Source of the DNA: Nocardioides alpinus
GTDB taxonomy: Bacteria > Actinomycetota > Actinomycetes > Propionibacteriales > Nocardioidaceae
Assembly (NCBI RefSeq): GCF_900112035.1
Contig: NZ_FOKC01000009.1
Coordinates: forward strand, 77,855-141,854
Length of the DNA: 64,000 nt
Direction of reading: 5' to 3'
Below are positions 26,128 to 34,703 of the stretch, piece after piece; position 1 is the stretch's first letter, and the number at the start of each line of letters is the position of its first letter. The position numbers were made by a program, and so were the translations under genes. The notes below the pieces were generated by a model. It did not search any database. It saw nothing but the letters and a program-made list of their open reading frames with translations, and was not told the DNA's origin.

Positions 26128-26346
26128 ATGAACAAGGACCACTACCCGTTCTACGGGGTTGCGCTTGTCGCTGGTGCCGCGTTGGCGGTGTGGGCAGGGA
26201 TGCCTGGCGCGTTCCTGTTGTTCCTGGTCTGCCCGCTCATGATGTTCTTCATGATGAAGGGCATGGGTGGCATGCACGGCAACGCCCCCGCTGCGCCGAC
26301 GACGACACAGACGACGGTTTCAGCCGACGAGCCCAAGCGCCTCTGA
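26128..26346 (+). CDS. DUF2933-type small membrane protein
   Basis: The protein has 72 residues and starts at ATG 26128 (MNKDHYPFYG) after TTGGGAGAG. Two helices are visible: YGVALVAGAALAVWAGM and AFLLFLVCPLMMFFMM, followed by a methionine-rich KGMGGMHGNA and a threonine-rich tail. DUF2933 proteins are small and are often beside copper transport genes. The Met/His patch MMFFMMKGMGGMHG could bind Cu(I). It lies 75 bases upstream of copA. Confidence 0.75.
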   Translation: MNKDHYPFYGVALVAGAALAVWAGMPGAFLLFLVCPLMMFFMMKGMGGMHGNAPAAPTTTQTTVSADEPKRL

Positions 26347-26394
26347 CCGCCCTGCTTCTCCATCTCGGGCTCAGGTCTTTCGGCCCTTGACCAT

Positions 26395-26411
26395 ATACCC
26401 CTAGGGGGTAT
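26395..26411. promoter_or_regulatory. CsoR-type operator in front of copA
   Basis: ATACCCC-TAG-GGGGTAT is a perfect 7-base inverted repeat, 10 bases before the copA start codon. TACCCC/GGGGTA palindromes are the known binding sites of the copper-sensing repressor CsoR in actinobacteria. I see no csoR gene in this window, so the repressor would be supplied from elsewhere. Confidence 0.75.
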
Positions 26412-26420
26412 TCTCGAATC

Positions 26421-28775
26421 ATGGACAGCCACCCGATCCAACACGACGCACGTCCCGCCACCCTGACGGTCAAGGACCCGGTGTGCGGGATGGACGTGAA
26501 CCGCGCAACGAGCACGCTGACGGCGGCGCACGATGGGGAGACGTTCCACTTCTGCTCCGCAGGCTGCCAGGCGAAGTTCGAGGCCAACCCCGACCAGTAC
26601 GCGGGGCATGCAGGGCACGACCACGCGGCGGTCGGTGCGACTGAGGTTCCGGCAGGGGCTGAGGTGGCGGAGTACACGTGCCCGATGCACCCCGAGATCC
26701 GGCAGCCCGGACCCGGGTCATGCCCCATCTGCGGGATGGCACTGGAACCGGTCCTGGTCACAGCGGACACCGGCCCCAATGCGGAACTCGCCGGCATGAC
26801 CCGCCGGTTCTGGGTCGGTGTCGTGCTGTCCATCCCGGTCCTCATCCTCGGGATGGGCGGGGACCTGTTCCCCGCACTGCACGACCTCATCTCCCCGCGA
26901 ACCTCTGCGTGGGTCCAGCTCGTGTTGGCGACGCCGGTAGTTCTGTGGGCTGGCTGGCCCTTCTTCCAGCGGGGCTGGACGTCGGTCCGGACCATGCAGC
27001 TGAACATGTTCACGTTGATCGCGATGGGCACCGGTGTCGCTTGGCTGTTCAGCGTGGTCGCCACAGTCGCACCGGGCATCTTCCCCGAAGCGTTCCGGAT
27101 GGACGGCACCGTTGATGTCTACTTCGAAGCCGCCGCCGTCATCACCACCCTGGTTCTGCTAGGGCAGGTGTTGGAACTACGCGCCCGTGAACAGACGTCC
27201 GGTGCCATCAAGGCGCTGCTCGACCTGAGCCCCAAGACGGCCCGGCGGGTCCGTGCCGACGGCACCGACGAAGAAGTGGCTTTGGATGAGGTCCAGCTCG
27301 GTGACCGGTTGCGGGTCCGTCCGGGCGAGAAGGTGCCGGTCGACGGTGCGGTCGAAGAGGGACGGTCCTCTGTTGATGAGTCCTTGGTGACCGGTGAGTC
27401 GATGCCGACCACCAAAACCGTCGGCGACGTGGTCATCGGCGGCACGATCAACCAGACCGGCGCGCTGGTCATGGTCGCCGAAAAGGTCGGACGCGACACA
27501 ATGCTCGCCCGCATCGTGCAGATGGTCGCCGACGCTCAACGTTCCCGTGCACCCATCCAGCGGATGGCGGACCGGGTCGCGGGCGTCTTCGTTCCCATCG
27601 TCATCGTCATCGCTGTGGTCGCGTTCGCCGTGTGGGCGCTTGTTGGCCCTGACCCTCGGCTGGCGCACGCCCTCGTCGTGGCGGTCGCGGTCCTCATCAT
27701 CGCCTGCCCATGTGCGCTCGGGCTCGCCACACCGGTCTCCATCATGGTCGGCGTCGGACGGGGAGCGCAGATGGGTGTCCTCATCAAGAACGCTGAAGCG
27801 CTCGAGCGGATGGAGAAGGTCAACACCCTCGTGGTCGACAAGACCGGCACCCTCACCGAAGGGCGCCCCTCCGTCACCCACATCGGTCCCGTCGACGCCT
27901 TCGAGGCCGACGAGCTGCTCCGGCTCGCTGCCGGAGTCGAGAGGGCTTCCGAGCACCCGCTCGCTCAAGCCATCGTCAACGCCGCCAACGACAAGCACCT
28001 GACCATCCCGACGGTGACCGACTTCGACTCACCCGTCGGACGCGGCGTCGTGGGTGTCGTCGACGGTCGCACCGTCACGCTGGGTAGCGCCGACTTCATG
28101 ACCGGCCAGCACATGGACCCCGCTGCTCTCCTCGCCGAAGCGGACCGGTTGCGGGGCGACGGTGCCACTGTCATCTTCATCGGCATCGACACGGCAGTCG
28201 CGGGCATCTTCGCGATCGCCGACCCCGTCAAGGAGACCACCCCCGAAGCAGTCGAAGCTCTGCACGCCGCAGGCATCGAGGTCGTCATGCTCACCGGCGA
28301 CAACCGCGTCACGGCAGAGGCCGTTGCCCGCAAACTGGGCATCGACCGGGTCGAAGCGGAAGTCCTGCCCGACCACAAGGCCGACGTCGTACAACGCCTC
28401 CGCGCCGAAGGCCGGGTGGTCGCCATGGCCGGTGACGGCGTCAACGACGCCCCTGCCCTGGCGGCAGCCGATGTGGGTCTCGCCATGGGCACCGGCACCG
28501 ACGTAGCCATTGAGTCAGCCGGGGTCACGCTCCTCAATGGCGACCTCACCGGCATCGTCCGTGCCAGGCAGCTGTCCGGCGCCACGATGTCGAACATCCG
28601 CCAGAACCTCGTCTTTGCGTTCATTTACAACGTCGCCGGCATCCCGATTGCCGCCGGAGTCCTCTACCCGGTCACCGGGCTTCTGCTCTCACCGATGATT
28701 GCCGCCGCCGCCATGGCCCTGTCGTCGGTCAGCGTCATCACCAACGCCTTGAGGCTCCGCAACCAACACCTGTGA
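26421..28775 (+). CDS. copA: Copper-translocating P-type ATPase with YHS and heavy-metal-binding domains
   Basis: This P1B ATPase of 784 residues exports copper from the cytoplasm. The N-terminus has a YHS-type metal domain (about 14-58, DPVCGMDV to HFCSAGC) and a heavy-metal-binding motif (about 88-112, YTCPMHPEI to [10 protein letters not shown]) instead of the usual ferredoxin-like HMA domain. Eight membrane helices are expected. The core carries the CPC ion-path motif in [10 protein letters not shown] (near 430), the phosphorylation site DKTGTLTEG (near 473), SEHPLAQAI and [16 protein letters not shown]. This N-terminal pair is typical of CopA/SilP-like pumps on mobile metal-resistance islands. 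A CsoR-like operator precedes it. Confidence 0.95.
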   Translation: MDSHPIQHDARPATLTVKDPVCGMDVNRATSTLTAAHDGETFHFCSAGCQAKFEANPDQYAGHAGHDHAAVGATEVPAGAEVAEYTCPMHPEIRQPGPGSCPICGMALEPVLVTADTGPNAELAGMTRRFWVGVVLSIPVLILGMGGDLFPALHDLISPRTSAWVQLVLATPVVLWAGWPFFQRGWTSVRTMQLNMFTLIAMGTGVAWLFSVVATVAPGIFPEAFRMDGTVDVYFEAAAVITTLVLLGQVLELRAREQTSGAIKALLDLSPKTARRVRADGTDEEVALDEVQLGDRLRVRPGEKVPVDGAVEEGRSSVDESLVTGESMPTTKTVGDVVIGGTINQTGALVMVAEKVGRDTMLARIVQMVADAQRSRAPIQRMADRVAGVFVPIVIVIAVVAFAVWALVGPDPRLAHALVVAVAVLIIACPCALGLATPVSIMVGVGRGAQMGVLIKNAEALERMEKVNTLVVDKTGTLTEGRPSVTHIGPVDAFEADELLRLAAGVERASEHPLAQAIVNAANDKHLTIPTVTDFDSPVGRGVVGVVDGRTVTLGSADFMTGQHMDPAALLAEADRLRGDGATVIFIGIDTAVAGIFAIADPVKETTPEAVEALHAAGIEVVMLTGDNRVTAEAVARKLGIDRVEAEVLPDHKADVVQRLRAEGRVVAMAGDGVNDAPALAAADVGLAMGTGTDVAIESAGVTLLNGDLTGIVRARQLSGATMSNIRQNLVFAFIYNVAGIPIAAGVLYPVTGLLLSPMIAAAAMALSSVSVITNALRLRNQHL

Positions 28776-28926
28776 CGCGAGAGAGCGTTGCGCATCAGGC
28801 GATGTGGAACCACTCCTTACGACCGTGGCCGAACCATGAGGGTCCGGATCGTAGTCACGCGAGTTTGCGTTGTTGCGGAGGCCAAGGAGGCTCGCGGAGT
28901 CAACATCAGAGGTGTGGTGAAACTCG

Positions 28927-29079
28927 TCAGACGTCATTCTCGAACGCCGCGCGCATTCGGAGGTCGTCAGCAGCATCGGCCGGCGCGCAGCATGAGTGAA
29001 CTACGCGGCGCCCACGAAGGGATGCAATCGTCAAGGCTGAAACCGCAACCAGGAACAGCGCCAGGATCACGTACGCCAT
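28927..29079 (-). CDS. Very small membrane protein with a Cys-Cys pair
   Basis: A 50-residue frame starts at ATG 29079, six bases after GGAGGG, and ends at TGA 28927. It begins with one hydrophobic helix (MAYVILALFLVAVSALTIAS), then basic GRRVV, HSCCAPAD and a charged tail ending FENDV. The strong ribosome-binding site, clean helix and its place in a run of three minus-strand genes support it. The vicinal cysteines after His could bind a soft metal on the cytoplasmic side. I know no named family. Confidence 0.65.
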   Translation of the reverse strand: MAYVILALFLVAVSALTIASLRGRRVVHSCCAPADAADDLRMRAAFENDV

Positions 29080-29140
29080 GTGCTGCCCTCCGGCCCACGA
29101 GGAGATTCTAGCGTCCGCTTAATCCGACGACGCGCGAGAG

Positions 29141-29338
29141 TCACCGGTGGCCCCGACCTGTCACGGCGACGATGGCCAGCGCGACACCAAGCCCGGCGAG
29201 GAGGGGGCCGAAGGTCGCCCAAGACCTGGACGTGTTGCCACCGCCCGCACCGAGCCCGTGGTAGGTGAGCCATGCGCCGATGCCCACGAGGAGGGCCGCC
29301 AACACGCCTTTCGCCACGAACGCTGGTACGCCATTCAT
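29141..29338 (-). CDS. Small two-helix membrane protein
   Basis: The frame starts at ATG 29338, preceded by GAGG at suitable spacing, and encodes 65 residues. Two hydrophobic segments, FVAKGVLAALLVGIGAWLTY and FGPLLAGLGVALAIVAVTG, are joined by a short polar loop HGLGAGGGNTSRSW. It lies between the lipoprotein gene upstream and the 50-residue gene downstream on the same strand, so the three are probably one unit. The family is not recognised; the place suggests a role in the copper block. Confidence 0.6.
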   Translation of the reverse strand: MNGVPAFVAKGVLAALLVGIGAWLTYHGLGAGGGNTSRSWATFGPLLAGLGVALAIVAVTGRGHR

Positions 29339-29387
29339 CTGCACCTCTTCTGTGCTCTGCACGGACAGTGCTGCGGCTTCCAAGACA

Positions 29388-29945
29388 TCATGAGACCTCG
29401 AGGAGGATCTGCTGGTCGGGACGCAACCGCAGTCCGGCGGGGTCACCCATTACCTGCTGGCCGTTGACGGTGACGATGATCGGGTTGTCAGACTTGACGC
29501 CGCCGATCTGATCCTCGCCGAGGACGACGTTCCACTGGGTGAAGAGCTGACCGAGGGTGAACACCTCGCCGACCGTGTCGGCTTCGATGTGGATGGTGCC
29601 GTCGCCCTCATGCGTATGCACGGCCGACATGGCTCCAGTGCTCGGGTCGACGCCGATGTTGGGCGGGATGGCGACTCGCTCGTCGTCGATGACGATACGC
29701 AGTGTCGGGTGGTAGTGCTCGGCCGTGCCCATCGGCCCCAGGTCGAGTCCTGCACCCTCCACCAGCGCCGGGATGCCTGACACCGGCGCGGGCCAAGGTG
29801 GCATGACACTCGGCGAACTGCCTGTCTGAGAGTTCGTTGCGCTGTCGATACCGTTGCTCGATCCGGATCCGCAGGCGACCAGGGCCAAAGTTAACGCGCT
29901 GGCACCGACGATGGATGCCGTGCGCCGTCCCCGCCTAGTGAACAT
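29388..29945 (-). CDS. Lipoprotein of unknown function in the copper block
   Basis: The 185-residue product starts MFTRRGRRTASIVGASALTLALVAC, a signal peptide with lipobox LVAC at residue 25, so it should be anchored on the outer face of the membrane. After a Ser/Thr linker comes a globular part with the conserved-looking YHPTLRIVIDDE, AVHTHEGDGTIHIEAD and GQLFTQWNVVLGEDQIGG. The His pairs (EHYHP, HTHEGDGTIHI) suggest metal binding. I recognise the type as a frequent actinobacterial neighbour of copper genes but cannot name an activity. Confidence 0.7.
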   Translation of the reverse strand: MFTRRGRRTASIVGASALTLALVACGSGSSNGIDSATNSQTGSSPSVMPPWPAPVSGIPALVEGAGLDLGPMGTAEHYHPTLRIVIDDERVAIPPNIGVDPSTGAMSAVHTHEGDGTIHIEADTVGEVFTLGQLFTQWNVVLGEDQIGGVKSDNPIIVTVNGQQVMGDPAGLRLRPDQQILLEVS

Positions 29946-30075
29946 GTCTTGATGCTAGGGGGCGCGCCCCAAGACCACCGACACTCGGTACTGATGCGAC
30001 TCCTTCCGTCACCGAGACGACCCGGCGACTCCCTCACTTGATCCGGGGGTGAAGATGTCGACACCGCAATGCCCG

Positions 30076-30090
30076 TACCCCCTGCGGGTA
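30076..30090. promoter_or_regulatory. Second CsoR-like palindrome (TACCC-N5-GGGTA)
   Basis: TACCC-CCTGC-GGGTA lies about 200 bases upstream of the DUF6153 gene and in the divergent region facing the lipoprotein gene at 29945. It resembles the copA site at 26395 but with shorter arms. The rest of the 333-base interval 29946-30278 shows no gene. Confidence 0.5.
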
Positions 30091-30278
30091 TCGACTGGTG
30101 GCGGCTGCTGGCGCCACCGGACGGGGCGGATCCAATGAGCCAAGCGTGGACCCAGTGTCTATGGTGAATGTTGATGGCTGCAGGAACGTCGCGACCCAAG
30201 AGCCTTGAGCGCACGCGTTCGATCAGAACCGCTCATGGGTCGCGGCGCGCTCGAACGCCGTTTCGCGACCACACGGTG

Positions 30279-30737
30279 ATGGCTGGACGTCGTCGATGGT
30301 TGGCGACCGCGGTCATAGCGGGGCTTCTTGCGATGCATGGACTCGGGATGCACGGCGCGCACGCCAGCGAGGCGCCCTCAGCCATGAACTCGGCGTCGAG
30401 CTCGTCCGCCCCCGCCATGCCCGCGTCGGGGATGTCGACGACCAGGCACGACGCGGACGGCGCTGCCCCGGCCGGACCCGTGTCTGCCGATGCGGATGCC
30501 ACACATCTCGTCTCCGCCAACGACGCGGCATCCGACCCGACCGGCGGTGCTGGCCTTCTCATGCTGTGCCTGGCGCTCCTGGCCTTCGGCATGCTGTGGC
30601 TTCGCCGCCGGCCCAGCAGCCGGCCGATGTGGACCGTCCCCCGGCAGACACTCGAAGCATGCGTAGCGCGACTGTTGGTGACCGCGCGCGACCTGAGTCC
30701 TCCACTGAGGGCGGAACTCTCCATCTGGCGGTGCTGA
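30279..30737 (+). CDS. DUF6153-like membrane-anchored protein
   Basis: The start is uncertain: GTG 30276 and ATG 30279 are adjacent in frame, and ATG 30168 would add 37 residues without a clear ribosome-binding site. From 30279 the product has 152 residues. It opens AGRRRWLATAVIAGLLAMHGLGMHGAHA, the short signal with a histidine-rich end that I associate with DUF6153 proteins. A low-complexity Ala/Ser/Met stretch, a helix GGAGLLMLCLALLAFGMLWLRRR and a basic tail follow. It precedes the DUF305 gene by 77 bases and probably shares its promoter. Confidence 0.65.
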   Translation: MAGRRRWLATAVIAGLLAMHGLGMHGAHASEAPSAMNSASSSSAPAMPASGMSTTRHDADGAAPAGPVSADADATHLVSANDAASDPTGGAGLLMLCLALLAFGMLWLRRRPSSRPMWTVPRQTLEACVARLLVTARDLSPPLRAELSIWRC

Positions 30738-30814
30738 GGAGCACGCCGTCCGGACGCCAGCCCGGCGTCCGGACGCTCGTGCCTGCCCGAAACACAGACC
30801 TGAAGGAGAAGAGC

Positions 30815-31399
30815 ATGAACAGGACCAAGATCGTGAAGCTCGTAGCGCCATTGTTGGCGTTGGGGATGGCCTTGACCGCCTGCGGGGGCGGCGACAGCAC
30901 CAGTGCTGCCTCCGGGGACCACAACGATCAGGACGTGACGTTCGCGACCGAGATGATCCCCCACCACGCACAGGCCGTACAGATGGCCGAAATGGCCCTC
31001 GCGAACGCCGAGAGTCAGGACGTGAAGGATCTCGCTGAGGACATCAGTGCTGCCCAGGGACCGGAGATCGAGCAAATGAGCTCGTGGCTCGAAACGTGGG
31101 GTGAGGACGTCCCAGACACCGACGGCGGTGGCATGGGCGGTATGGACCACGGCGGCACGGACGGCATGCCGGGCATGATGTCGTCCGGCCAGATGGACGA
31201 GTTGGACTCAGCCTCCGGATCAGCGTTCGACGAGATGTTCTTGTCGATGATGATCGAGCATCACGAGGGCGCGATCGAGATGGCGCAGACCGAGCAGGCC
31301 GACGGTGAGAGCCCGGACGCGATCGACCTGGCCGAGACCATCGAGGAGACGCAAGCCGCTGAGATCGAGACGATGAAGGCAATCCTCGAGTCGCAGTAG
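30815..31399 (+). CDS. DUF305-family lipoprotein
   Basis: ATG 30815 follows GGAG and gives 194 residues. The signal MNRTKIVKLVAPLLALGMALTACGGG has a lipobox, LTAC. The body has two DUF305 halves, each with FATEMIPHHAQAVQMAEMAL or FLSMMIEHHEGAIEMAQ, an H-H-x(6)-M pattern like copper-binding helical bundles. Between them is a Met/His/Gly-rich MGGMDHGGTDGMPGMM. DUF305 proteins are common beside copper pumps and oxidases, and periplasmic copper binding is a reasonable inference. Confidence 0.88.
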   Translation: MNRTKIVKLVAPLLALGMALTACGGGDSTSAASGDHNDQDVTFATEMIPHHAQAVQMAEMALANAESQDVKDLAEDISAAQGPEIEQMSSWLETWGEDVPDTDGGGMGGMDHGGTDGMPGMMSSGQMDELDSASGSAFDEMFLSMMIEHHEGAIEMAQTEQADGESPDAIDLAETIEETQAAEIETMKAILESQ

Positions 31400-31428
31400 T
31401 CGTCTAGCACATTCCCGCCGGTTGGTGC

Positions 31429-31459
31429 CCCGGGTCCTGGTGATTTGCCGGGACCCGGG
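31429..31459. terminator. Hairpin after the DUF305 gene
   Basis: CCCGGGTCC (31429-31437) and GGACCCGGG (31451-31459) form a perfect 9-base stem with a 13-base loop, 30 bases after the DUF305 stop and before a convergent gene end. There is no T run. Confidence 0.6.
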
Positions 31460-31528
31460 CACTGCCGTCGTCGGCGGAGAGGCTGCAACTTCCGCTTCGC
31501 TGAAGTCCGGCGATGTGCTCGCCGAGAC

Positions 31529-32854
31529 CTAGGATCCGAACAGCAGGTACAGGCCCGTGAAGGTGTACAGCACCATCGCGAACAGCAAAGGAAGTTGGCC
31601 GGTGACCTGATGCCGCTTGGGCAAGATCTCCAACGCCCGGTCGTGAGCCGCAACCACACCGAGCACGTGCCCGGTGACGATGGCCAGCACCTTCGTCGTA
31701 GCCAGGAAGGTCGGATGCTGCGCAAGCCAGTAGTTCACCTGCCAGTCCGCCGTGCCGAACAGGTTCGACCCGTCACCCAGGGGATCGCTGATCTGGATGA
31801 GGGTCAGCTGCCCGGTCTGGACGAAAAAGCTGAGGTAGTGGGCGACCATGTAGCCGACGATGATCGGCACGACGGAGTGGGCCAGACGCCGCGGAACCTG
31901 CCAACGATCAACACGGCCCACTCCGGTAGCCATCGACGCGGCAGCGAACGTCACGCCGACGATGACGATGGCGACCAGGAGACCGACGGTGCCCCACGTG
32001 GTCGGGCTCACGTTGCTGCCCTGAAGGAAGCGGATCCAGGTCGCGCTGTCGCGCCAGCTGTCGTAGGCCGTGCTTCCGAGCAGCACGGCGACGACGGCGA
32101 CCAGACCACCCTCGGCAGGGATGCGCGACAGATGTCTCAGTGGACTGACCCACACCAGACGGCCGGCGTCGTCGCGCCCCCAGGGTGACAGGTGTGCCAG
32201 AAGCGTGGAGTAGACCTCGAACGGGTCGGCACGCTCCAGCCAACGATCTCCGAAGACAGCGCTTCCAACGACCATCGCAGCGAGATAGAGGGCCATCCAC
32301 AGTCGCAGCGGACCGAGGTAGGTCGAGTCCGGAGACACCAGCTCAAGCCACACGAAGGCGAACAGTCCGATCGCAGCGGGCCAGTAGCCGAGCCACGCTG
32401 GGTACTCCCGAAGTCCTTGCGAGGGCGGCTGACCCGTGGCCCGCGCCAGCAGCAGGTAGAGCGTCCGGACGGGACTGATCGCTCGGTAGAACCGGCCGAA
32501 CAGCAGCGACGCCGGGACGAGTCCGACCCAGAGCCACACGTAGATCACCCCGAACATCGGGTTGATCAGGCTGTCCGGCCCGAAGAGCGCCGGCCAGAGC
32601 ATGAAGCAGAAGAACGCGAGCCCCATTGCACGGAGCAGCATCGACCAACCGATGCTGTCGAAGATGCGGGCAAGTGGAACGGGCACCATGCGATCGATGC
32701 GTCCGTCGCCGAAGCGGGGGCTCCGCCAGGCGAGGAGCAGCACGACGAAGGACACCGTCAGGGCCGCAGTGCCGGCTGCGATCGCCAGCGATGCCGGGAT
32801 GGGCAGGTCGGACCCGCCGCCCAGGCCGTGCATCGGGAGGATCAGGGACCTCAT
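31529..32854 (-). CDS. Polytopic membrane protein, function unknown
   Basis: The 441-residue protein begins MRSLILPMHGLGGGSDLPIPASLAIAAG and has about ten to eleven hydrophobic segments and a conserved-looking GRFYRAISPVRTLYLLLARA. Similar actinobacterial proteins carry the label fenitrothion hydrolase in databases, a name I would not trust as a function. It starts one base after the stop of the cupredoxin-like lipoprotein gene, so the two are co-translated and probably act together, perhaps in copper or electron transfer at the membrane. Histidines lie in HYLSFFVQ and VTGHVLGVVAAHDRAL near the C-terminus. Confidence 0.7.
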   Translation of the reverse strand: MRSLILPMHGLGGGSDLPIPASLAIAAGTAALTVSFVVLLLAWRSPRFGDGRIDRMVPVPLARIFDSIGWSMLLRAMGLAFFCFMLWPALFGPDSLINPMFGVIYVWLWVGLVPASLLFGRFYRAISPVRTLYLLLARATGQPPSQGLREYPAWLGYWPAAIGLFAFVWLELVSPDSTYLGPLRLWMALYLAAMVVGSAVFGDRWLERADPFEVYSTLLAHLSPWGRDDAGRLVWVSPLRHLSRIPAEGGLVAVVAVLLGSTAYDSWRDSATWIRFLQGSNVSPTTWGTVGLLVAIVIVGVTFAAASMATGVGRVDRWQVPRRLAHSVVPIIVGYMVAHYLSFFVQTGQLTLIQISDPLGDGSNLFGTADWQVNYWLAQHPTFLATTKVLAIVTGHVLGVVAAHDRALEILPKRHQVTGQLPLLFAMVLYTFTGLYLLFGS

Positions 32855-33310
32855 TCAGCGGACCTCGATGAGGGCGACCACGGCGCTCGTGTCGTGCTCC
32901 TCGACCTCCACGGTGCCCGGAGTCTTAATCACCAGCTGTGCGCTGGTGGCCCCGGCACCGAACTTCACGAACTGCTCGGGGGTCGAGTGGACGTGGAGCT
33001 CACCGGCACGGTTGGACTGGAACTCGATCGTCAACTTCTCCCCCACTGCCAGGTCGATCTCCTGGGCGTTCGGCTGGACGTCTTCACCGTCGATCGTGAC
33101 GCTCAGCGAGGGCCCGGCCGGAGTGGGCTCCTCTTCAGTCGTCGCCGGTGCGCTCTCGGTGGGGGTCGGTGTGGTCGAGGTCGACGGCGTCGCTGACGAT
33201 GTCTCCGAGGTCGGTTCGGAGGTCGTGTCGGGGCTGGAGCACGCGGCCAGCACGGTCACCGCTACGAGTGCGGCGACAACGGTCTTGGTCGTACGGATGA
33301 AGGCGGGCAT
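32855..33310 (-). CDS. Cupredoxin-like lipoprotein
   Basis: ATG 33310 follows AGGAG and gives 151 residues. The signal MPAFIRTTKTVVAALVAVTVLAACSS has a lipobox, LAAC. A long Ser/Thr/Glu linker follows, then a beta-sandwich-like domain (about 78-151) with LHVHSTPEQFVKFGAG and a terminal TVEVEEHDTSAVVALIEVR. It resembles cupredoxins of the EfeO/plastocyanin type, but the canonical Cys-His-Met copper site is not evident: only histidines in HVHS and EEHD are seen. It is the first gene of a two-gene unit with the membrane protein downstream. Confidence 0.75.
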   Translation of the reverse strand: MPAFIRTTKTVVAALVAVTVLAACSSPDTTSEPTSETSSATPSTSTTPTPTESAPATTEEEPTPAGPSLSVTIDGEDVQPNAQEIDLAVGEKLTIEFQSNRAGELHVHSTPEQFVKFGAGATSAQLVIKTPGTVEVEEHDTSAVVALIEVR

Positions 33311-33403
33311 GGCGGATCTCCTGGGGTCGTGATCTAGGCAGCGGCCACCACACTCAAGGGCGTATGACGTTCGACGTGCGCGCAACGCCGCTACCGCCCA
33401 TTG

Positions 33404-33422
33404 CTACTATGAACAATAGTAG
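33404..33422. promoter_or_regulatory. 19-bp palindrome, site 1 (CTACTAT-N5-ATAGTAG)
   Basis: CTACTAT GAACA ATAGTAG is a perfect 7-5-7 inverted repeat immediately upstream of the DsbA-like gene. It has the same geometry as sites at 37454, 42693 and 45343. Its left arm contains TACTAT, which could be the -10 element, so a bound repressor would cover the promoter. The best candidate protein is the BlaI-type regulator at 37061-37426. Confidence 0.7.
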
Positions 33423-33443
33423 ATGCGACGGAAGGCAGCAGAC

Positions 33444-34109
33444 GTGCGGAACCAGACCAAGGCGGCCCTCGCCGTAGCAGTGATCATCGTCCTCGCGATC
33501 GGTGGGGTGTTCGCTCTGAACCAGGTGCAAGGCGGCGACAAGCCCGCGGCCGCCGATGTCTCGTCAGCCATCGCCGACGGTGCCATCGTCCGTGAGGACA
33601 GCAGGATCCTCGGCGAGGAGGGGGCCAGCGGAGTCACCTTCGTGGAGTTCCTCGACTTCGAGTGCGAGGCCTGCGGTGCCGCCTATCCCATCGTGGAGGA
33701 CCTCCGGGAGAAGTACGCCGGCGAGGTGACCTTCGTCATTCGCTACTTCCCGCTCCCCGGACACTCCAACTCGGGGAATGCCGCTCGCGCCGTGGAGGCG
33801 GCCGCGCGGCAGGGCGAGCTGGAGGCGATGTACAGCCTCATGTACGAGACGCAGAAGGAGTGGGGCGAGTCGCAGGAGTCGAAGGAAGACCTCTTCCGCA
33901 CCTACGCCGAGGACCTCGGTCTGGACATGGACCAGTACGACGCCGACGTCACTTCGGAGGAGGTCGGGGCGCGAGTCGACAGCGACGTGGCTGACGGCGA
34001 GTCGTTGGGAGTGGCGGGCACCCCGACGTTCTACGTCGACGGCGAGCTCTTCGAGCCGCAGGCCGTTGAGGACTTCTCTGCAGTCCTGGATGAAGCCCTC
34101 GCAGAATGA
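33444..34109 (+). CDS. DsbA-like extracytoplasmic thiol oxidoreductase
   Basis: I choose GTG 33444, eight bases after GGAAGG, giving 221 residues; an in-frame ATG at 33423 touches the palindrome. The N-terminal anchor is KAALAVAVIIVLAIGGVFAL. The thioredoxin fold with helical insert follows, with active site FECEACGAAYP (Cys74, Cys77), FVIRYFPLPGHSNSG and the cis-proline loop GTPTFYVDG. It should form disulfides in exported proteins. It overlaps the VKOR gene by four bases, the oxidase that would recharge it, and leads into CcdA and a TlpA-like reductant. Confidence 0.92.
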   Translation: MRNQTKAALAVAVIIVLAIGGVFALNQVQGGDKPAAADVSSAIADGAIVREDSRILGEEGASGVTFVEFLDFECEACGAAYPIVEDLREKYAGEVTFVIRYFPLPGHSNSGNAARAVEAAARQGELEAMYSLMYETQKEWGESQESKEDLFRTYAEDLGLDMDQYDADVTSEEVGARVDSDVADGESLGVAGTPTFYVDGELFEPQAVEDFSAVLDEALAE

Positions 34110-34693
34110 GCGCTGATCGTCGACTCGCCTGGGGCCTGAGCACGGGGGGACTCATCGGCTTCGTCGCTTCGGCGGTGCTGCTCATCGAGCGTTTCAAGCT
34201 TGCCCAGGACAGCGAGTACGTCCCTACCTGCAGCATCAACCCGATCCTCAGCTGCGGTTCGGTCATGGAGACAGCCCAGGCATCGCTGCTGGGGTTTCCC
34301 AACCCGATCATCGGGGTTGCTGCCTTTCCGGTGCTGGTGACCACGGGCATGGTCGTTCTGGCCGGCGGGCGGCTCGCGCGCTGGTACTGGACCGGCCTCC
34401 AGATCGGTGTCACGACGGCCCTGGCACTTGTGTCGTGGCTAGCGTTCCAGAGCATCTACCGCATCGGCGCACTGTGCCCCTACTGCATGGTCGTATGGGC
34501 CACGGTGATTCCGTTGTTCTGGTACGTCACCCTGCGCAACCTCGCCGAGGGCGTTCTCGGAGCGGGCGCGAGGAACAACCGGGCACTTGAGTTCGTACGC
34601 GAATGGCACGCGCCCCTGTTGCTGGTGCCGTTCGTCGTGCTGCTGGTGTCGATCACCGAGCGCTTCTGGTCCTACTGGTCGACCCTGCTGTGA
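34106..34693 (+). CDS. Vitamin K epoxide reductase (VKOR) family disulfide oxidase
   Basis: The 195-residue membrane protein starts at an ATG overlapping the DsbA-like stop. It carries both VKOR cysteine pairs: Cys42 and Cys50 in TCSINPILSCGSVM and the quinone-side CPYC (Cys124, Cys127) in ALCPYCMVVW. Four or five helices are visible. Bacterial VKOR reoxidises DsbA and passes electrons to quinone, replacing DsbB in actinobacteria. The length equals a VKOR domain without a fused thioredoxin, which fits the separate DsbA-like gene beside it. Confidence 0.93.
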   Translation: MSADRRLAWGLSTGGLIGFVASAVLLIERFKLAQDSEYVPTCSINPILSCGSVMETAQASLLGFPNPIIGVAAFPVLVTTGMVVLAGGRLARWYWTGLQIGVTTALALVSWLAFQSIYRIGALCPYCMVVWATVIPLFWYVTLRNLAEGVLGAGARNNRALEFVREWHAPLLLVPFVVLLVSITERFWSYWSTLL

Positions 34694-34703
34694 GGATCAG
34701 GTC

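Noticed and set aside
24306..26135. 609-codon minus-strand frame
   Set aside because: Antisense to the intact integrase, no ribosome-binding site, no recognisable domain.
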